A stretch of DNA of 64,000 bases from Psychrobacter fozii. GTDB taxonomy: Bacteria; Pseudomonadota; Gammaproteobacteria; Pseudomonadales; Moraxellaceae. The DNA lies in assembly GCF_003217155.1 (NCBI RefSeq), contig NZ_QJSU01000001.1:186001-250000 (forward strand). Direction: 5' to 3'. Below are positions 47,290-57,226 of this stretch, piece by piece. Numbering within the stretch: the stretch's first letter is position 1; every line of letters begins with the position of its first letter. A program made the position numbers and the translations under genes. A model generated the notes under the pieces. That model made no database searches and was not told the origin of the DNA. It saw only the letters and a program-made list of their open reading frames with translations.

Positions 47290-48612
47290 TCACAATAAGT
47301 GATAACCATAACCCCAAAACCGTGGCGGTGTAGATGGCATATCTTCTAAAAAGATACTGGTATTGATGACTAAATAACAGAACATCACCGCCAGAACCAA
47401 CATAACAGCAGTGGATAAGTATCTGTTTGAAGCAGAGGTATTGTGTTGAGGTAGGTTAAAATGTGCCGCATGCGCAAATTCTGGATTTTTGAGTAAAAAC
47501 ACAAACAACCAAAGTAAAGCGATCTGGGTGATGGGATAAATATGCACCCCTGATAATGAGCTATCGACACCAATAGCAACCAATGCCGCTAACACAAAAT
47601 AGCTATTTTGAGCACGCCAGTTGATATGCTTTAGGATAGAAAATAAGATAAATGCCAAAAACCCGAAGCCAATTAAGCCAGTTTCAGACAAAACCTGTAA
47701 CACCAAATTATGCGGATGGGCGGCAAACTGCTCATAATTGTCCAATTGATAAAACCCGCAGCCCACAAGCGGACTCTGTAACCAGCACTCAAGCGCATGC
47801 AGCCATAAGTCATAGCGTAAGCTTGTGGTAGTGCGGGCTATCTGTAGCGCTGACGATGCACTATCCACACTCAAACTGGCAGTGTAAGACATGCCCACAT
47901 ACGTACAAAATGCTAACGCATACACTACCAGTAGCGGCCGCCACACTTGCCGATTACAAATGCCCACCATCACCATAAATACCGTATAAGCCAATGCAGC
48001 CGAACGTCCTGCATCTAACAGTATTGCCAGCAATGCTAAAAATAAAAACACTAAATAAATATTTCTATATTTTACAGTGCTAATATAAAACCATGTGGCA
48101 AAGATGGATAAAATAAACAAATAACTGTTATAAATACGGATATTCCATGCTAATGGATACCAATCAGATCGATATAAACCACTATTAATATAATCAAATA
48201 ACCCGACGGGCAACATCAGAAACAACACGAAACTGCCTAGCACCACAGCTTTGGTTATCAATGCATTATAGATTAAGGCTTGAAAACCTTTATACAGCAA
48301 GTACGCTAACAATAAGTCAGTAACAATAAACAGAGCATTGTCCCAAAACAAGCTACCTAGTGCAATAAAGGCAAAAAACAGCAACTCTACTTTGCTCACT
48401 ATAAATTGCCGTTGATACAGCGCCCAAAACCCAAGCGTGAATAATAGGGCAACTTGCAAAATCCGATAACCATTATAAAACTTATAACCGCTACCATAAG
48501 CAATACCAAATATAAATATTAAAAAGTAAAGCGCTATCAATAGCGCTTTACTTTTTAATAGCGCATACACACTAGAGTTTTTCCATTGTTGGGTGGCTAC
48601 ATCAGTTCTCAT
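47290..48612 (-). CDS. Wzy_C-type O-antigen ligase/polymerase or pilin O-oligosaccharyltransferase
   Basis: 440 residues, about 11-12 membrane helices. The periplasmic loop holds the Wzy_C/WaaL/PglL signature GCGFYQLDNYEQFAAHPHNLVLQVLSETGLIGF (about residues 280-313), with the paired His of HPHN. Three roles share this domain: WaaL ligase, Wzy polymerase, and the pilin O-oligosaccharyltransferases TfpO/PglL. Its place between two pilin genes and next to a glycan locus favours the last. Length is near TfpO (about 460) and below PglL (about 550-600). SD AAGG upstream of the ATG. Confidence 0.8.
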   Translation of the reverse strand: MRTDVATQQWKNSSVYALLKSKALLIALYFLIFIFGIAYGSGYKFYNGYRILQVALLFTLGFWALYQRQFIVSKVELLFFAFIALGSLFWDNALFIVTDLLLAYLLYKGFQALIYNALITKAVVLGSFVLFLMLPVGLFDYINSGLYRSDWYPLAWNIRIYNSYLFILSIFATWFYISTVKYRNIYLVFLFLALLAILLDAGRSAALAYTVFMVMVGICNRQVWRPLLVVYALAFCTYVGMSYTASLSVDSASSALQIARTTTSLRYDLWLHALECWLQSPLVGCGFYQLDNYEQFAAHPHNLVLQVLSETGLIGFGFLAFILFSILKHINWRAQNSYFVLAALVAIGVDSSLSGVHIYPITQIALLWLFVFLLKNPEFAHAAHFNLPQHNTSASNRYLSTAVMLVLAVMFCYLVINTSIFLEDMPSTPPRFWGYGYHLL

Positions 48613-48695
48613 AAAAGAGCCTTAAAATATATCAGTGAGATAACACTATGGTGTGATACGTTTTTTATTGCGCTGATAGATGACGATAGTATTTA

Positions 48696-49889
48696 TTATC
48701 TTTTTGTCAGATGCTCATAAATCATTATCTTCACCTTGTTGCTATCCTCCTTAACATTATCCGCTGTGCCATTACTCAGTAATGCCACCACGCCGCCTTG
48801 CTCATCTATCGCGACCAATGACGATAAGCCAAATAAATTACCATCGCGATAATGCACCATGGGCAAGTCAGGCTGTGGTTGATAGTTTACCATTGCATAA
48901 CCGTAACACTCTGCTATCTGAGCAATATCACAAGCTGATTTAGAGTCTATCGACAATATATTGGGTGTAGGTTTGGCTGCCATGCGATGTACTTGCTGTG
49001 CCAGATCTATCGCATTGCCCGACAACCCTGCGGCAGATGCCAATCCCTCATAGTCAAAAGCGCTATAAATATCTGAGAGACCGGTCAGTCCTGACTCGAC
49101 ATAATTATAGCTCACCTCATCCACCATGGGTTTATTAGAGATAAACTGCAAGGTGCTATCAGCAAAACCATACTGCTGGGCAATAATGTCAGTATAAGGT
49201 CGATTATTTAGGCGGCTGATAACTTCACCCAATAAACAATAACCCAAATTAGAATAGCTGGTTTTGCTGTCAGGCTCAAAGCCCAAAGTAATGTCATTCA
49301 AACCAGTAATATGATTGGGGCAAATGTCTTTTCCAATATTAAACATATCTTGACCAAACACGCTATAACGATCAAATCCTGCACGATGCGTTAATAACTG
49401 ACGGATGGTGATGTTATTAATACGACTATCTATCGGTGTATCAATCTCACTGATAATATCGGCTAATGGCGTATCTAGTGATAGTTTGTCATCTTTAACC
49501 AGCTGTAGAATCTCATCTGCCGTCCACAGCTTGGTGACGCTGGCATAGCGAAAACGCGTCTGCTCGGTCACGCTGTCTGATAATAGAGGATACTTTCCGA
49601 TATAGCCGTTTTCACAATGGTGCAGCGTACCACTTGGCTCGATATAGGCGATTTGGTTGGCAGGGGCGTTATTTTTTTTGGTCTGATGCCGCAGCATATC
49701 AGCAAGCCACGTGGGACTATCCTCGCTACAGCTTATATGGCGGGCGGACAGCTCAGCACGCACAGGGTAAGTATGTTGCCATAATAGGTTACGGGCTTGG
49801 TTGTTGGCATAATAGTAGCCCACAATACCCGTGACCAGTACCAATACCATGAAGACCAATACATCACGCTTACTTAATTGTTTAAACAT
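48696..49889 (-). CDS. Serine hydrolase of the beta-lactamase (class C) family
   Basis: 397 residues. N-terminal membrane anchor or signal (about 10-28), then a serine-reactive domain with SVTK (the S-x-x-K motif, about residue 117), the Y-x-N motif in YSNLGYCLLGEVI, RQLLTHRAGFDRY, and a late HYRDGNLFG in place of K-T-G. This is the pattern of class C-like esterases and D-Ala-D-Ala peptidases rather than a resistance beta-lactamase. Two Cys pairs suggest disulfides in the periplasm. Sits between pilA and the ligase; target unknown, possibly peptidoglycan or the glycan itself. Confidence 0.82.
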   Translation of the reverse strand: MFKQLSKRDVLVFMVLVLVTGIVGYYYANNQARNLLWQHTYPVRAELSARHISCSEDSPTWLADMLRHQTKKNNAPANQIAYIEPSGTLHHCENGYIGKYPLLSDSVTEQTRFRYASVTKLWTADEILQLVKDDKLSLDTPLADIISEIDTPIDSRINNITIRQLLTHRAGFDRYSVFGQDMFNIGKDICPNHITGLNDITLGFEPDSKTSYSNLGYCLLGEVISRLNNRPYTDIIAQQYGFADSTLQFISNKPMVDEVSYNYVESGLTGLSDIYSAFDYEGLASAAGLSGNAIDLAQQVHRMAAKPTPNILSIDSKSACDIAQIAECYGYAMVNYQPQPDLPMVHYRDGNLFGLSSLVAIDEQGGVVALLSNGTADNVKEDSNKVKIMIYEHLTKR

Positions 49890-49946
49890 AGCATATATTC
49901 TTTATAACCATAGGGACATAGGATTAATTTAATATGATTCACTATT

Positions 49947-49986
49947 ACACAAAAAAGCCAAACATCACGTTTGGCTTTTTATTAAT
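49947..49986 (-). terminator. pilA: Terminator after pilA
   Basis: Stem AAAAAAGCCAAAC/GTTTGGCTTTTT with loop ATCAC, symmetric, located 35 bases past the pilA stop on the minus strand. Confidence 0.88.
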
Positions 49987-50017
49987 CAGCGTACCTTAAC
50001 TAAAATTATCTTAGCGA

Positions 50018-50518
50018 TTAAGAGGCTGGGCAACCAGATGCTGCATATTTTGCATCGCCATTAAAGTTACAAGTCCACGAACCTTCATCACTACGAGCCC
50101 AAGTGACTGTATCATCTGTAAGCGTACTGGCAGCATTTTGTCCAAATGTACCGACAATGCTAGCTTCATTAGTTGCGCCGTCGATAGTTACTAGTGGTAA
50201 ACCATTTGTACCACCACCGTCAGCTGAGTTGTCTACACCCGCTTGAATATTAGAAGCCGTTGCACCTAGTGAACAAGTAGTAGATTCAGAACCAGCAGCA
50301 CCAGAACCAGTGTTTACAATCGCATCAGTACGACCTGAGTTCATGCAGTCTTCTACTGCAGTTTTCAAGTTACCAGTCTCGCCCACTACACGTGATACTT
50401 GTGACTTAGCGATATAAGTCTGGTACTGAGGGATAGCAATTGCAGCTAGGATACCGATGATCGCAACAACGATCATTAATTCGATTAAGGTAAAACCTTT
50501 TTGGATATTAGCGTTCAT
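50018..50518 (-). CDS. pilA: Major type IV pilin PilA
   Basis: 166 residues from the ATG at 50518 (SD AAAGGAC). Leader MNANIQKG cut before [27 protein letters not shown], Glu5 present. The globular part has Cys at DCMNSGRT and TTCSLG and the C-terminal loop [17 protein letters not shown]. The protein ends PAS, so the last residue is serine, the site glycosylated by TfpO in P. aeruginosa group I and in Acinetobacter pilins. Preceded by a sigma-54 promoter, followed by its own terminator, next to a serine hydrolase and a Wzy_C-type ligase. Low-complexity Gly/Ser centre ([11 protein letters not shown]). Confidence 0.95.
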   Translation of the reverse strand: MNANIQKGFTLIELMIVVAIIGILAAIAIPQYQTYIAKSQVSRVVGETGNLKTAVEDCMNSGRTDAIVNTGSGAAGSESTTCSLGATASNIQAGVDNSADGGGTNGLPLVTIDGATNEASIVGTFGQNAASTLTDDTVTWARSDEGSWTCNFNGDAKYAASGCPAS

Positions 50519-50649
50519 AGTATGTCCTTTAGAGTAAGGTGATAACAAATTAATCGATACATTATCCAGTATCATCATCTGCCATCTATTATAAATAATG
50601 GTTTGTTAGTTTGAGTGATTCACTCGTCTAACTGTCTTATTATTAATGC

Positions 50650-50665
50650 TGCAGGTAACATGCCA
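50650..50665 (-). promoter_or_regulatory. pilA: Sigma-54 (-24/-12) promoter of pilA
   Basis: On the minus strand TGGCATGTTACCTGCA, agreeing with TGGCACG-N4-TTGCW at nearly all conserved positions and with the required 10 bases between GG and GC. It ends 132 bases upstream of the pilA ATG, so a leader of about 120 bases is predicted. Confidence 0.8.
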
Positions 50666-51028
50666 ACTTTTTAGTTGATGCTGAATTTTTATTGAATAAA
50701 CCTCATTAGTCATATCTACTATGTTTGTTCTACTGGCGCTTATCTATGTAGATATCGCTTACCCATATCTCATAAAGGCTTGGTTGATAGTATATTAATC
50801 AATGATAATAAAGGGCTTTGGTTAGTATTTATTCTGTCTACAAGGATAAGAGAAATCACTCATACATTGACTATATTTACCTATACTGCCTAATGACAAT
50901 TTTTGTCTACTTTCTATTGTTACAGTTAAATTGCTGAAAATTGTCAGTTTAATTGTTATTTAGATGTATAAGGTAAAGTAGCATGACATTTTTTGTCAGA
51001 TAAGAAGTTTCTTCTCATACATAATCTA

Positions 51029-51076
51029 ATAAAAAAGCCACTCTAGATAGAAGATATATCTAGAGTGGCTTTTTAC
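51029..51076 (-). terminator. Terminator of the minor-pilin operon
   Basis: 12-bp stem GCCACTCTAGAT/ATCTAGAGTGGC with flanking A-run and T-run, downstream of the last pilE-like gene. Confidence 0.9.
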
Positions 51077-51133
51077 CATGTTTTGAACATATTTAATCTA
51101 TATCAGATAAAAACATACAAGCTATCAATTTAC

Positions 51134-51583
51134 TTATTCATTCCAATCATTGCCTGTACCACATTTTTTATCTACCCCACTGCCTCGACATTTAGTACCT
51201 TGAAAGTCCAAACTGAGTGTACCATCAGTAGCCATCTGTCCTTCTGGTGTAGCAATGATACTCCAATTAGAAGTAAGCGGATCGGGGGTGAAAGTTACTT
51301 GATAAAGAGCAGTGCCTTGTAAAGGGTAATTGCCACCCAGTCCCGTCACTAAATCATTGCTATAAGTGCCTTGTGCCAATTTGTTACTCTGGATCTGATT
51401 AGCGATATTTTGCATCTCACTCATCATATCAGTACGCTTGGATTTTGTGATATAGCTCTGATAACCAGGATAAGCAATAGAAGCTAACACCCCGATGATG
51501 GCGACGACGATCATCACTTCAATTAACGTAATGCCCTGCTGCGATGTAGATGGAGCTATCTGTCGACCTAACATGACTGACAT
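51134..51583 (-). CDS. pilE: Minor type IV pilin PilE
   Basis: 149 residues from the ATG at 51583, which shares its A with the TAA of the preceding gene (TAATG) and has a perfect AGGAGG upstream. Leader ends SQQG before [28 protein letters not shown]. The globular domain has a C-terminal Cys pair (TKCRGSG and KKCGTG). Last gene of the fimU-pilVWXY1-E order, equivalent to PilE of Pseudomonas/Acinetobacter, a priming minor pilin linking the tip complex to the PilA filament. Confidence 0.9.
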   Translation of the reverse strand: MSVMLGRQIAPSTSQQGITLIEVMIVVAIIGVLASIAYPGYQSYITKSKRTDMMSEMQNIANQIQSNKLAQGTYSNDLVTGLGGNYPLQGTALYQVTFTPDPLTSNWSIIATPEGQMATDGTLSLDFQGTKCRGSGVDKKCGTGNDWNE

Positions 51584-52170
51584 TACCACTCCTCCTCTCC
51601 TGTCCCGCAACCACTGTCTGCGATGACGATACTATTATTTTTGCTCTGGCAACGTAAGCCAACACTGGTAATCATAATCTCATTAGCATTAGCTGTAATA
51701 CCTGCAGGGTTTGGTAGCGCCAACATTTTCCATGTACGCCCAGTACTGCTGTCGACATTAGCACTAGCAGCAGGGACTAGAGAGCTGGCCGTGTTATTAC
51801 CATCTGCGAGTGTTATTAGATAGCGGTAATTAGTAGAATCACTGCCATCTGGCACATAGATGGTGGTGTTGTCCGTTTCATCATAGCTATAGGAAACGGC
51901 ATTCGTTGAGCCATTGATGACCTTTGGCTGAAAGCCCTGATAGCTCAATGCCCTAGAGCGCCAACGCTCAAGCTCTACTTGTAACTGTAGCATTTTTGCC
52001 TGTGCCTCACGCTCTGCATTTCTCACGGCATATTGCCGATAGCTAGGTATCGCTATAGCCGCAAGGATACTGATAATCACCACGACAACCATCAGTTCTA
52101 TGAGTGTAAAACCATGTGCGCCGCTATGCGCTGTCATACTTGCTGTCTTATTGTGATACGACTTGGTCAT
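51583..52170 (-). CDS. Second PilE-like minor pilin
   Basis: 195 residues from the ATG at 52170; the open frame extends 32 codons further but without prepilin logic. Leader ends AHSGAHG before [27 protein letters not shown]. Then [33 protein letters not shown], typical of Acinetobacter and Psychrobacter PilE-family proteins that follow pilY1. It has a C-terminal Cys pair (LRCQSK and SGCGTG). Two consecutive PilE-type genes close this operon. It is coupled to the next gene by TAATG. Confidence 0.86.
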   Translation of the reverse strand: MTKSYHNKTASMTAHSGAHGFTLIELMVVVVIISILAAIAIPSYRQYAVRNAEREAQAKMLQLQVELERWRSRALSYQGFQPKVINGSTNAVSYSYDETDNTTIYVPDGSDSTNYRYLITLADGNNTASSLVPAASANVDSSTGRTWKMLALPNPAGITANANEIMITSVGLRCQSKNNSIVIADSGCGTGEEEW

Positions 52171-52294
52171 ATACCGCGCCCTATTATGAATACCATTAGA
52201 GTCACCACTCATTACTATCGTTTGCCAACAATTATGGTGTCGGCAGTGAATAGTAGCCAGAATCAACCTTCACTGCCTGTATTTTTTAGACTAT

Positions 52295-55200
52295 TTACTG
52301 CGTTCGCTTGTACCATGTTTGTGGTTGCAAAGTATAACGCTCATTGAATAAGAATTCAGCAGCACTACCATCACCACCTGTGACCGTGGGACGGACAGTT
52401 TCACCTGGATATAAGTCCTTGATATTACTAGTATCCTTACTGCCATCGTTACCATAGTTCTCACGATTGGCTGCATCTATACGCTCAGTCAGTGTGGTCG
52501 TTCCGATGAGCACCTTGACATCTGTATTGGCATCGTTATAAGCGCCAAGCGTTAACTCTTGAATACCTTGACCAGCAGGAATATAACCGCCTGTACCAGA
52601 TATAGAGGTATCGTCCATACAAATACCATAAGGTAAGCAATAAAGCTGACGCTCTGAACCACCTGTTATCTGTGCAGCACAGCTAGCCACTGAAGTATTA
52701 TATTGCTTATCAGGATTATACACTGTGGTATATAACAAGTTATTGATAACAGCACTATCACCTACACCTTTATTATATCTGACATTATTATAGCCATCGA
52801 ATCGGGTCAATGGATAATACCAACCTTGGCTAGTACCTCTAATCATATTTGCTTTAGCAGTCGTTTTTACCGCTGTCGTAGGCGCAGTACCAAGAGCAGT
52901 CGCCAATGCGGTCAAATCACTTTCAGTAATGTCTTCAACCGTCGGCGAAAAGCCATCACTTAGTACATCGGTATTTGTAATATCCGTATCGATAATGCCA
53001 TAAACGCGGTTGGCAAAATCATTATCATTACGCAGGGTAGATAAAGGCGCACTACGGTTACCTGAGATAACATTGACCAATGCAAATAGTTGACCGTTGT
53101 TAGTAATATTCTCTCCAACGATACCTTCATTACGATAAAAACTCACAACTGGACGCTCATAAAAGCGATATGCATACTTTTTGTTTGCATTACTGCTAGG
53201 AGCCACATCAAGTATTCGCGTCACTCCTTTATTAGAAAAGTTATTTACTTGAGTAAAGCCATTGGCAGCAGGGCGCGCATTTTCAAAGTCTGCGCGGAAT
53301 ACTTGTCCACCTAAGTCTGCAGCATAGAGATGATCCATCAGTCCATCATTATCTCGATCCAATACTGTAATTTCACCAGTAATACTATGAATCATATCAT
53401 CTGTTTTAGTATTTCTACCGACACCATTTTCATTAGTAGTCGACCACAATAATCTACCAGTTTCGGCATTAATCATATAAATAGCATTACCTTTAGCAGG
53501 TGCTGACGACGTTGGAACATAAGTGTCCTCTTCATAATTCATATCATAGCCACCACCAAAAACCAGAACGTCGATTGGGTCTTGGTTTTGTCTCCATCGA
53601 ATTTTGGCTTCAGTTGGTTTACTCCAAATCTGACCTAAACGAGTGAATCTTCTCTTTGTACTATTAAGATCATTCCTGCCATCTGCAGTAATCGTAAATA
53701 AAATTTCAGGCGCAGACACATCCGTAATATCCATACCATAGAAGGCTTCTCCTCCCATACGCAGACCACCATAAGCGAACATGCCTTTACCTGCTGAAGT
53801 GTCAACAGTGACTCTAGGGTTCGTAATATCTAAATCATAAGTGTAATCTGTGGTCACTAACCATGGTGCATCAACACCAAAGTATGGCTGACCTATCTTA
53901 TCTATCGTAGAACCATCGACTAAGGCTTTCGGCTGTACTTCCATCATATATTTAGGGATGATAGCGACTGCTTCTTCACCATTATCGGCATCGACTAAGT
54001 GTAAGGCACCATCCATAGACCCGAATAATGCATAGTCATCACGCGGATCAATAATACGGCCATTGGTATCCAAAGTCGCACCGTATGATATTGCTGTAGG
54101 CTTTGAATGAACGACACCGCCTAACACTTTGGTCTCTGTGGTCGGTATAGAAAGTATTAAACTTTCAACATCCGTCGTGTCGGTCGGCTGTCCATCATTG
54201 GTCAGCACGTTATTAAAGCCTAAGAAGGCTAACAGGCGACGCTTGTTAAGTTGGCTATAAGTGGTCGTGTCTTTTAGTTGATCAAATCCTTGCGGTCTAC
54301 CACTTCCATTGACACTCAGCCTACGTAATACTGGCGTCGTGTCAGTCGTAGAGGTGTCATCCTCAACATACAGTGTACGTACACTACCTAACCCTGCATT
54401 TGGCGCTTGTAGTTGTGCATAGACACCACCAGCTGTAATATCGTTATTCGCATTACTACCATTTACTCTAAAGTTAGATGTTTGCCACACATCTTGAGTA
54501 TCCTCATCAAGCTCACCTGCGACATCTTTGTATAGTGGCCTATCACTATTACCAAATAGCGTGCCCTGATCTAAATTATACTTTTTAAGGTTACCACGCC
54601 AAATACTTGCTCCTGATGCAATATCAGGGTCTAGCATCGGCAAATAAGCAAATGGCAATTGGTTTGCGGTGCGATACGGGTCATTAGGAATCGTAATCGT
54701 ACCAGATGGAGCAGTATTGATTGTATTTACAAGGTCCGCTGCAAAATCAACAATACTCGCGGCAATATCTGCAGACTCTTCTGTATAATAAAAACCACCG
54801 TTACCAAAGGTTTTAGTTTCATCATCATCTTTTTTCTCACCGAGTTTACACAAATTACGAGTGTCATTGTTTGCACTACCACTATCACAATCCGTCACTT
54901 CTTTTGAGTTACCTTTAACTGTGATGGTACGCTTACCGGTGAGTCCAGCAAAAGCAGTACCAAAACCGACTGTAGCAGTCTTGATTTCTAAGTTGAGCGG
55001 ATTATTGGCAGTATTGCGCAAAGAAGCTGCATACTCTGCCATACAACCCCAAGCACCACTGCTACTGCCACCAGTTAAAGCGGAGCAACTAGTCACAGAT
55101 AGTGACGATGAAGAACCTAATAATGAAGTATTCATTACTGTTTTAGCTCTAGTGTTACTACTATTATTAGGTTCGCCGTCGGTCAATAGATAGATACCAT

Positions 55201-56269
55201 TGCCACTACACTCATTAGGGTTTAGTGGGGAAAGATATTTATTGTTGTATACATCTTTAGAAGATGCTACTGAGTCAATGAAACCACTGTCTGAGTTATC
55301 ACCTGCAAAGTAAGTACGGCCATTATCAGCGTGATCTATATTCGAAGCTGCGTTGTAACCTGATAGGATCCCTGATGTAGTACTACCTGAGCTAGTTGAC
55401 CAATTACCCCAACTATTACAATCATAGACATATATATTAAGCTCTGGGTCAAATGTTAGGGTGTTTGAATTGCCATTCGTATTGCACCTGCGCCACTCAT
55501 TTCTATTACTCCTGATTTCTCGTTCGGCCAACACTTTGACATCTGACAACGTAGTCGTCCCCATCATATAGGCACCAGCCTCTGCTAATGCATGGGCAGT
55601 TGGAGTACCACCTGTCGGTTGTAAATCTTCTGTCTTTTCAATAAGATCCATACGCTGCGCTGCTGTTAGAGCTCTAGTAGGAACTAACACCACGCCAGAC
55701 TTACCATCTCCTTGATAACTATAGTTACCTAAACCTATTTCATAATCATCTGATACGGAACCAGTATCTTTTAAGGCGCCATTTGCATCGTAGACCTCAT
55801 CAGCCAGTAGTTCGATGAGAGCTATTTTTAGACGGGTGAGTCTATCAAATCGCATCGTTCCATCAATTACACAACCCACAGGAGTAAAGGTAATTTCATC
55901 ATAACTATCTGTGAGATCCTTAATCGTATTACCATTTTCATCTCTTAACAAGCCGTCGGCAGCCGAGGTATCAACCAAACGATTGTAGACAACTGCGCGA
56001 ATTCTTTCTGAAGGTTGAGATTCGTAGCTAGTGTCACAAGATCCATAGTCAGAAGTGATGTAGCTCATACTACCCGAGGTATCCAACATCATAAAAATAG
56101 TCGCGGTACCTGGTGTGGCCGCTTTATATATCTCTAAATCCCCGACGGGTTTCCTACTAATGGTATCTGCTTGTGCCACGGTACCGCTAAACCCTAGCAA
56201 TACCGCAATAGCTAATGCCTTAACACGCCATGGCTGTCGATTAGATGTCTTACTATTCAGGTGTGTCAT
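52295..56269 (-). CDS. pilY1: Type IV pilus tip adhesin PilY1
   Basis: Secreted or tip-located adhesin and mechanosensor needed for pilus assembly. 1324 residues. Signal peptide 1-34 (ends VAQA). The N-terminal von Willebrand A-like domain has the MIDAS start MMLDTSGSMS (about 60-69), with a long Ser/Asn-rich insert (about 270-420). The C-terminal seven-bladed beta-propeller (about 620-1200) contains the calcium-binding loop DRDNDGLMD at 971-979, as in P. aeruginosa PilY1 (1161 residues). Cys-rich C-terminus. Between pilX and the pilE-like genes in the conserved operon order. Confidence 0.96.
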   Translation of the reverse strand: MTHLNSKTSNRQPWRVKALAIAVLLGFSGTVAQADTISRKPVGDLEIYKAATPGTATIFMMLDTSGSMSYITSDYGSCDTSYESQPSERIRAVVYNRLVDTSAADGLLRDENGNTIKDLTDSYDEITFTPVGCVIDGTMRFDRLTRLKIALIELLADEVYDANGALKDTGSVSDDYEIGLGNYSYQGDGKSGVVLVPTRALTAAQRMDLIEKTEDLQPTGGTPTAHALAEAGAYMMGTTTLSDVKVLAEREIRSNRNEWRRCNTNGNSNTLTFDPELNIYVYDCNSWGNWSTSSGSTTSGILSGYNAASNIDHADNGRTYFAGDNSDSGFIDSVASSKDVYNNKYLSPLNPNECSGNGIYLLTDGEPNNSSNTRAKTVMNTSLLGSSSSLSVTSCSALTGGSSSGAWGCMAEYAASLRNTANNPLNLEIKTATVGFGTAFAGLTGKRTITVKGNSKEVTDCDSGSANNDTRNLCKLGEKKDDDETKTFGNGGFYYTEESADIAASIVDFAADLVNTINTAPSGTITIPNDPYRTANQLPFAYLPMLDPDIASGASIWRGNLKKYNLDQGTLFGNSDRPLYKDVAGELDEDTQDVWQTSNFRVNGSNANNDITAGGVYAQLQAPNAGLGSVRTLYVEDDTSTTDTTPVLRRLSVNGSGRPQGFDQLKDTTTYSQLNKRRLLAFLGFNNVLTNDGQPTDTTDVESLILSIPTTETKVLGGVVHSKPTAISYGATLDTNGRIIDPRDDYALFGSMDGALHLVDADNGEEAVAIIPKYMMEVQPKALVDGSTIDKIGQPYFGVDAPWLVTTDYTYDLDITNPRVTVDTSAGKGMFAYGGLRMGGEAFYGMDITDVSAPEILFTITADGRNDLNSTKRRFTRLGQIWSKPTEAKIRWRQNQDPIDVLVFGGGYDMNYEEDTYVPTSSAPAKGNAIYMINAETGRLLWSTTNENGVGRNTKTDDMIHSITGEITVLDRDNDGLMDHLYAADLGGQVFRADFENARPAANGFTQVNNFSNKGVTRILDVAPSSNANKKYAYRFYERPVVSFYRNEGIVGENITNNGQLFALVNVISGNRSAPLSTLRNDNDFANRVYGIIDTDITNTDVLSDGFSPTVEDITESDLTALATALGTAPTTAVKTTAKANMIRGTSQGWYYPLTRFDGYNNVRYNKGVGDSAVINNLLYTTVYNPDKQYNTSVASCAAQITGGSERQLYCLPYGICMDDTSISGTGGYIPAGQGIQELTLGAYNDANTDVKVLIGTTTLTERIDAANRENYGNDGSKDTSNIKDLYPGETVRPTVTGGDGSAAEFLFNERYTLQPQTWYKRTQ

Positions 56270-56366
56270 GATTTATTCCTTATGATAATTGGGGCGATGC
56301 GCTAACCATACTGTTATAGCAGTGACGCTATCTAATGTTGCAAGCTTAGACGAAATATCCAAACTT

Positions 56367-57194
56367 TTAGCTCGATGGTAACGTACAAAGCAAACCACCA
56401 CCTGTTCCAAATTCGACACACTTGGTACGCTGTGACTGGTTTTCTACATTGGCTTGTTCATAAATAACAGCACTAGGAACACCTGCAGCTGTCATACAAC
56501 CACCAATGCTATCCTCACTGTCTGTGACTGTATCTAACCGACTGGTTTGTTCAAAGCAGTTTTTGCTTCCTATTCCGGTATCTGCATAAGCTGGCAATAC
56601 GGCAGTATTATTGATATCAAAAGTATACGCTTGGCTAGACACTGAGCTACTATCCTGTCCGGTAGTATAGCCCTTGAAAACTTCAGCATCCGCGCTAGCA
56701 GGCGTTAACGATATATTAACTTGAGTCATACTGGCATTGCGACTACTTACATAATCTTCTGGCTCAGTAGGATCGCAGTATCCATTATTACTGCCCAATA
56801 CACTGCCACCTGATGATAGGATCGACGTTCGATTGATATCAAAAAATCGGTCTCGCGGTCGAAAACAAAAAACGTACTCATCGTCAGAGCTATCGGGATT
56901 TAGAATAAAGTATCCAAAAGGCCCTGTTATCGATAACATATCGCCATATATTTCTTCATCACTACTACCATTGATACTTTGCTCGATATTTTGGTTTGCA
57001 TTATCCGCTGACTGTAACAGTAAGGTATTAATCTGATCACTGGTTGCGAGCCGTAAGTCAGTCGTGCTTTGCTTAACTGCAATAACACCTGCCAATATAA
57101 TCAAAACTAAAAACAGCAATACCACGATGAGCACAGCGCCGTGTTGTGAGGATGGAGATACTTTCGGATATTGATACTGCTTAATATTTGACAT
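56367..57194 (-). CDS. pilX: Minor type IV pilin PilX
   Basis: 275 residues from the ATG at 57194 with AGAGG 5 bases upstream; an alternative start 5 codons earlier has no SD. The N-terminus SSQHG followed by AVLIVVLLFLVLIILAGVIAVKQS lacks Glu5, as is common for PilX/GspK-like tip pilins. Then TTDLRLATSDQINTLLLQSADNA, typical of PilX. Four or more Cys residues in the globular part. Part of the priming complex with PilV, PilW and FimU. Confidence 0.88.
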   Translation of the reverse strand: MSNIKQYQYPKVSPSSQHGAVLIVVLLFLVLIILAGVIAVKQSTTDLRLATSDQINTLLLQSADNANQNIEQSINGSSDEEIYGDMLSITGPFGYFILNPDSSDDEYVFCFRPRDRFFDINRTSILSSGGSVLGSNNGYCDPTEPEDYVSSRNASMTQVNISLTPASADAEVFKGYTTGQDSSSVSSQAYTFDINNTAVLPAYADTGIGSKNCFEQTSRLDTVTDSEDSIGGCMTAAGVPSAVIYEQANVENQSQRTKCVEFGTGGGLLCTLPSS

Positions 57195-57226
57195 ATTGCC
57201 TCTTCTCATGGTGACACGCTGTTATA

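Larger units (their letters stand above)
50519..51133. other. Intergenic region between pilA and the minor-pilin operon
   Basis: About 615 AT-rich bases. It contains the pilA sigma-54 promoter (50650-50665) near the left and the terminator of the minor-pilin operon (51029-51076) near the right. The stretch upstream of the promoter (50670-51020) would be where PilR sites lie, but I recognise no specific box. Confidence 0.6.

Noticed and set aside
48696..49889. Antibiotic-resistance beta-lactamase
   Set aside because: Has SxxK and YxN but lacks the K-T-G triad element of class C enzymes and sits in a pilus locus; a generic serine hydrolase is safer.
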